DNA from: Bacteroidales bacterium UBA1410
GTDB taxonomy: Bacteria; Bacteroidota; Bacteroidia; Bacteroidales; Dysgonomonadaceae
Direction of reading: 5' to 3'
Assembly: GCA_002305015.1 (NCBI GenBank)
Contig: DBPW01000018.1
Span: 3,898 to 40,729 of the forward strand
Length of the DNA stretch: 36,832 nt
Shown here: positions 34,146 through 36,832 of the stretch, piece after piece
Numbering within the stretch: position 1 is the first letter of the stretch
How the letters are laid out: each line of letters opens with the position of its first letter
Made by a program: the position numbers and the translations under genes
Notes under the pieces: model-generated
What the model was told of the DNA's origin: nothing
Database searches by the model: none
The model's input: only the letters and a program-made list of their open reading frames with translations

Positions 34146-35417
34146 ATGAAAACAAAAATTTTATTTGTGTCTGCAGTAATGGCGGGAATATTTTTTGTTT
34201 CTTGCCAAAAAGGAGAAAAAAATAATGTATTGACTAAAGCAGAAGAAGCCGAAGGATGGAAATTGTTGTTCGATGGCAAAACATTGAATGGTTGGCGCGA
34301 TTACAATGGCGATTCGTTAACCGCGCCATGGACAGTTGAAGACGGAACGATTCGCGCATTAGGTGAAGGAAGTGATGCAAGTGGGTATATTGTAACCAAT
34401 GATATTTATGAAAATTTCGAGTTAGTGTGGGATTGGAAAATTTCCCAAGGCGGGAACAGTGGTATGTTGTATCACGTTGTGGAACATCCAAAATTTAAGG
34501 TACCTTACATCACAGGTCCCGAATATCAGTTGATTGATGATGAAAATTTTCCTCAACCTCTTGAAGAGTGGCAAAAAACAGCGGCCGATTATGCCATGCA
34601 TATCCCTGATCCGGCAAAGAAAAATTTGAAACCTGCAGGGGAATGGAATACTTCTAAAATCGTGTTCGATAATGGACATGTAGAACATTGGCTCAATGGC
34701 GAAAAAGTACTGGAATTCGAAGCATGGACAGACGAGTGGTTTGAACTGAAAAACAGTGGCAAATGGAAAGATGCTCCGGAATACGGATTAGCCCACAAAG
34801 GAGTAATTTGTCTTCAAGATCACGGTTCGTCAGCATGGTTTCGCAATCTCAAAATTAAAGAATTGCCTCGAAAAACAAAGGAGGTAGTGCTTTTTAATGG
34901 CGTCGATTTACACGGTTGGGAGGTATATGGAACCGAGAAATGGTATGTTGAAGATAGTGTTTTGGTATGCGAAAGCGGCCCCGACAAAAAATACGGTTAC
35001 CTTGCAACGCGCGAATATTACGATGATTTTGATCTTACACTCGATTTTAAGCAAGAAGCCAATGGGAATTCGGGCGTATTTTTTCGCTCTTTCATCGAAC
35101 CCGGGGAGATTATAAACGGCTGGCAAGTAGAAGTAGCACCCAAAGGGAACGATACAGGTGGCATTTATGAATCGTATGGGAGAGGATGGCTCGTTCAGAT
35201 TCCCGACGAAAAAGAAAATATCTTGAAAGAAGGGGAATGGAATACATTGCGCATTCGCGTCCAAGGCGACAATGTAAAAACATGGTTGAATGGAGAAGAA
35301 ATGGTAGATCTGAGTGACGAAAAGATTGGTAAGGCGCAAGGTCGCATAGCCTTACAAATACATGATGGAGGCGGTATTAAAGTCCGCTGGAAAAACTTGA
35401 AATTGAAAACCCTATAA
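34146..35417 (+). CDS. lipoprotein with two DUF1080 (3-keto-glycoside hydrolase-like) domains
   Basis: A 423-residue surface or periplasmic lipoprotein. The signal ends at FFVSC, with Cys20 as lipidation site. Two copies of the concanavalin-like DUF1080 fold follow. Copy 1 (about 34-236) starts WKLLFDGKTLNGWRDY and contains GGNSGMLYHV and EHWLNGEKVLEFE. Copy 2 (about 247-421) starts VVLFNGVDLHGWEVY and contains NGNSGVFFRS and VKTWLNGEEMVD. DUF1080 proteins include 3-keto-disaccharide hydrolases acting on oxidised sugars; most single genes carry one domain. No oxidoreductase partner is nearby. The gene is monocistronic, with a strong terminator. Confidence 0.9.
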   Translation: MKTKILFVSAVMAGIFFVSCQKGEKNNVLTKAEEAEGWKLLFDGKTLNGWRDYNGDSLTAPWTVEDGTIRALGEGSDASGYIVTNDIYENFELVWDWKISQGGNSGMLYHVVEHPKFKVPYITGPEYQLIDDENFPQPLEEWQKTAADYAMHIPDPAKKNLKPAGEWNTSKIVFDNGHVEHWLNGEKVLEFEAWTDEWFELKNSGKWKDAPEYGLAHKGVICLQDHGSSAWFRNLKIKELPRKTKEVVLFNGVDLHGWEVYGTEKWYVEDSVLVCESGPDKKYGYLATREYYDDFDLTLDFKQEANGNSGVFFRSFIEPGEIINGWQVEVAPKGNDTGGIYESYGRGWLVQIPDEKENILKEGEWNTLRIRVQGDNVKTWLNGEEMVDLSDEKIGKAQGRIALQIHDGGGIKVRWKNLKLKTL

Positions 35418-35437
35418 CAACAACTTGCATTTGACAG

Positions 35438-35478
35438 ACCCGTTGAACTAATCTGAAAATGTTCAGCGGGTTTTTTTT
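35438..35478 (+). terminator. terminator of the DUF1080 gene
   Basis: ACCCGTTGAAC (35438-35448) pairs with GTTCAGCGGGT (35461-35471) over 11 bp with one G-T pair, then eight T residues. Confidence 0.85.
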
Positions 35479-35555
35479 GGCATCTTTTTTGTTGCACAAA
35501 AATAAAACGATGAAGGTTATTTTTTTAGAGGATAGTTTTTTACGAAAAAACAACC

Positions 35556-35563
35556 TATCTTTG
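35556..35563 (+). promoter_or_regulatory. -7 element of rsfS-ftsH
   Basis: TATCTTTG matches TAnnTTTG 25 bases before the rsfS ATG. A TAGT 19 bases above is a poor -33 box. Confidence 0.5.
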
Positions 35564-35588
35564 TCTTATTAACTTACTAAAACAGCGA

Positions 35589-35948
35589 ATGAAAGAAAAA
35601 AACAGGTTATTAGAAAGCATAATAGAAGGGATTCAGGAAAAGAAGGGAAAAAACATTACCACGATAGAATTGAAAGGAATAGCGGGTTCTATCTGCGATT
35701 ATTTTGTTATTTGTGAAGGAAATACTCCGACGCAAGTTTCAGCTGTTGCCGAATCAATAGAAGAAATTGTAAGAAAGAATACAAAAGAAAAGCCGCTCAG
35801 AATTCATGGACAACAACGGGCCGAATGGATCGGCATGGATTATGGCACAATTATAGTGCATATTTTTTTGCCTGAGCTGCGTTCTTTCTACAATATCGAT
35901 CACTTGTGGGCTGATGCTTTTCTCGAAAATATTCCCGGTTTAGAATAA
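35589..35948 (+). CDS. rsfS: ribosome silencing factor RsfS
   Basis: Binds ribosomal protein L14 (uL14) and blocks joining of the ribosomal subunits when nutrients are short. The 119-residue protein has the family's DYFVICEGNTPTQVSAVAES block (38-57). It also has the WIGMDYGTIIVHIF segment (about 78-91), and RSFYNIDHLWADA near the end. The gene is followed after 60 bases by ftsH on the same strand, a gene order common in Bacteroidales, so they probably share a transcript. Confidence 0.95.
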   Translation: MKEKNRLLESIIEGIQEKKGKNITTIELKGIAGSICDYFVICEGNTPTQVSAVAESIEEIVRKNTKEKPLRIHGQQRAEWIGMDYGTIIVHIFLPELRSFYNIDHLWADAFLENIPGLE

Positions 35949-36008
35949 AAACTTATTTCTTTTAAAATTGTTACATTCGTACACTATTAATTTTTTGGGA
36001 ATTTTTAA

Positions 36009-36832
36009 ATGGATAACAGCAATAAAAATTTAAACAGACAATCACCATCGAACCCCAATAAAGGTAATAAACCTCCAAAATCATCTTTTAATGCTTATTG
36101 GATTTATACCCTTGTTTTTGTGGCATTGTTGGCTTTGTATTTTTTTGGGGGCAATGCTACAGTAAAAGAAGTATCATGGTCCGATTTTCAGCAGTATGTA
36201 AATGAAAATCGCATTGAAAGCATTGTCATTTACAGCAATAAAGAAATGGCGGAAGCTACGGTCAGAAAAGAATCTGTAAACTATATTTTTGGAGATAAAG
36301 CCAACGCCGCTAGCGGGAATCCGGTGATTACCGTCCGCATTCCATCAGCAGAAGCTGCTTCTGAATTTGTCGATAAAGTGAAATCGGAAAAAGGATATAA
36401 TATTGAGGTACGTTTTGATACGACGTCCGAAATATGGGGGATTCTGCTTACGGCTTTACCCTTTATTCTATTGATCGTTTTTTGGATTTGGATGATGCGC
36501 AGAATGCAAAGCGGTGGAGGTGGCGGAAGCGGGAATATTTTCAGCGTTGGAAAATCCAAAGCACAGCTTTTTGATAAAGATTCGGGAGTAAAAGTCACGT
36601 TTAAAGATGTTGCCGGACTTTCGGAAGCCAAGGAAGAGGTTCAGGAAATAGTGGAATTTCTAAAACATCCCGACAATTACACCAATTTAGGAGGGAAAAT
36701 CCCTAAAGGAGCCTTGCTGATAGGGCCTCCGGGAACAGGTAAAACCTTGTTGGCAAAAGCTGTTGCCGGTGAAGCTAATGTGCCGTTTTTCTCTATATCG
36801 GGGTCCGATTTTGTTGAAATGTTTGTTGGAGT
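36009..36832 (+). CDS. ftsH: ATP-dependent zinc metalloprotease FtsH, 5' part (cut by window edge)
   Basis: Membrane-bound AAA+ protease that degrades misfolded and regulatory proteins. Only 274 codons are present; the reading frame runs off the right edge. Visible parts are a polar N terminus (1-28), membrane helix 1 (about 30-47) and the periplasmic domain (about 50-140, with VSWSDFQQYVNENRI). Membrane helix 2 (about 143-163) and a glycine-rich linker (169-176) follow. The start of the AAA domain has VTFKDVAGLSEAKEE (196-210) and Walker A GPPGTGKT (239-246). The Walker B, SRH and zinc-site regions lie outside the window. The N-terminal extension before helix 1 is longer than in E. coli FtsH. 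Confidence 0.96.
   Translation, partial: MDNSNKNLNRQSPSNPNKGNKPPKSSFNAYWIYTLVFVALLALYFFGGNATVKEVSWSDFQQYVNENRIESIVIYSNKEMAEATVRKESVNYIFGDKANAASGNPVITVRIPSAEAASEFVDKVKSEKGYNIEVRFDTTSEIWGILLTALPFILLIVFWIWMMRRMQSGGGGGSGNIFSVGKSKAQLFDKDSGVKVTFKDVAGLSEAKEEVQEIVEFLKHPDNYTNLGGKIPKGALLIGPPGTGKTLLAKAVAGEANVPFFSISGSDFVEMFVG

Noticed and set aside
34908..35339. Minus-strand 143-codon open frame inside the DUF1080 gene
   Set aside because: Opposite the conserved second DUF1080 domain; hydrophobic look comes from the complement of acidic and Lys/Asn-rich codons.
1..36832. CRISPR array, prophage, insertion sequence, toxin-antitoxin or restriction system
   Set aside because: No spaced direct repeats, transposase, integrase, terminal inverted repeats or defence-type domains were seen on either strand; genes are core functions.

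Overview
The window looks like a core chromosomal segment of a Bacteroidota bacterium, most likely order Bacteroidales. A Dysgonomonadaceae- or Porphyromonadaceae-like source is a guess from gene content and low GC. Supporting signs are promoters of the Bacteroidota type (TTTG, a 19-21 nt spacer, then TAnnTTTG), few strong Shine-Dalgarno sequences, a DUF4296 lipoprotein beside an enlarged LspA, a DksA-like protein without its zinc-finger cysteines, and the PpiC-OstA-small membrane protein-MutL gene row. I found no phage, insertion sequence, CRISPR array or defence island. It is a housekeeping region, and its most notable items are unusual variants of known families plus one decayed gene.

Layout. 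1-372: gene-poor, with a short tandem repeat and a consensus promoter for trpS. 373-3305 (+): trpS with terminator, a DUF2156 protein and a GNAT acetyltransferase. 3312-5092 (-): rsmA then corA, two bases apart. 5278-11932 (+): a long run with a flippase-like membrane protein, pepD-type dipeptidase, small membrane protein, secreted subtilase, xseA, xseB and ispD. 12078-14293: an Lrp/AsnC regulator, tRNA-Pro(CGG), tRNA-Gly(CCC), an orphan ATP-grasp-like protein and tRNA-Ser(CGA).

14378-19663 (-): PpiC-type isomerase, OstA-like protein, tail-anchored small protein and mutL, read from one promoter. 19773-20213 (-): remnant of an MFS transporter gene. 20214-22955 (-): ppdK. 23022-28493 (-): ileS, DksA-like gene, lspA and DUF4296 lipoprotein. 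28621-29478 (+): a secreted endonuclease/exonuclease/phosphatase-family protein, divergent from ileS. 29600-31028 (-): a class I aminotransferase and tRNA-Ser(GCT). 31153-32196 (+): mltG. 32193-33958 (-): ribF and an aldo/keto reductase. 34146-36832 (+): a tandem DUF1080 lipoprotein, rsfS and the 5' part of ftsH.

How the genes fit together. Translation is prominent: two tRNA synthetases, four tRNAs, RsmA, RsfS and the DksA-like factor. Envelope biogenesis is the other theme: OstA/PpiC, LspA, MltG, the flippase-like protein, FtsH and two lipoproteins. DNA repair (XseAB, MutL) and central metabolism (PpdK, RibF, IspD, aminotransferase) complete the set. The observations most worth following are the swapped GxHH signature motif in IleRS, the ATP-grasp-like protein of unknown substrate, the MutL lacking nuclease motifs, and the MFS pseudogene.
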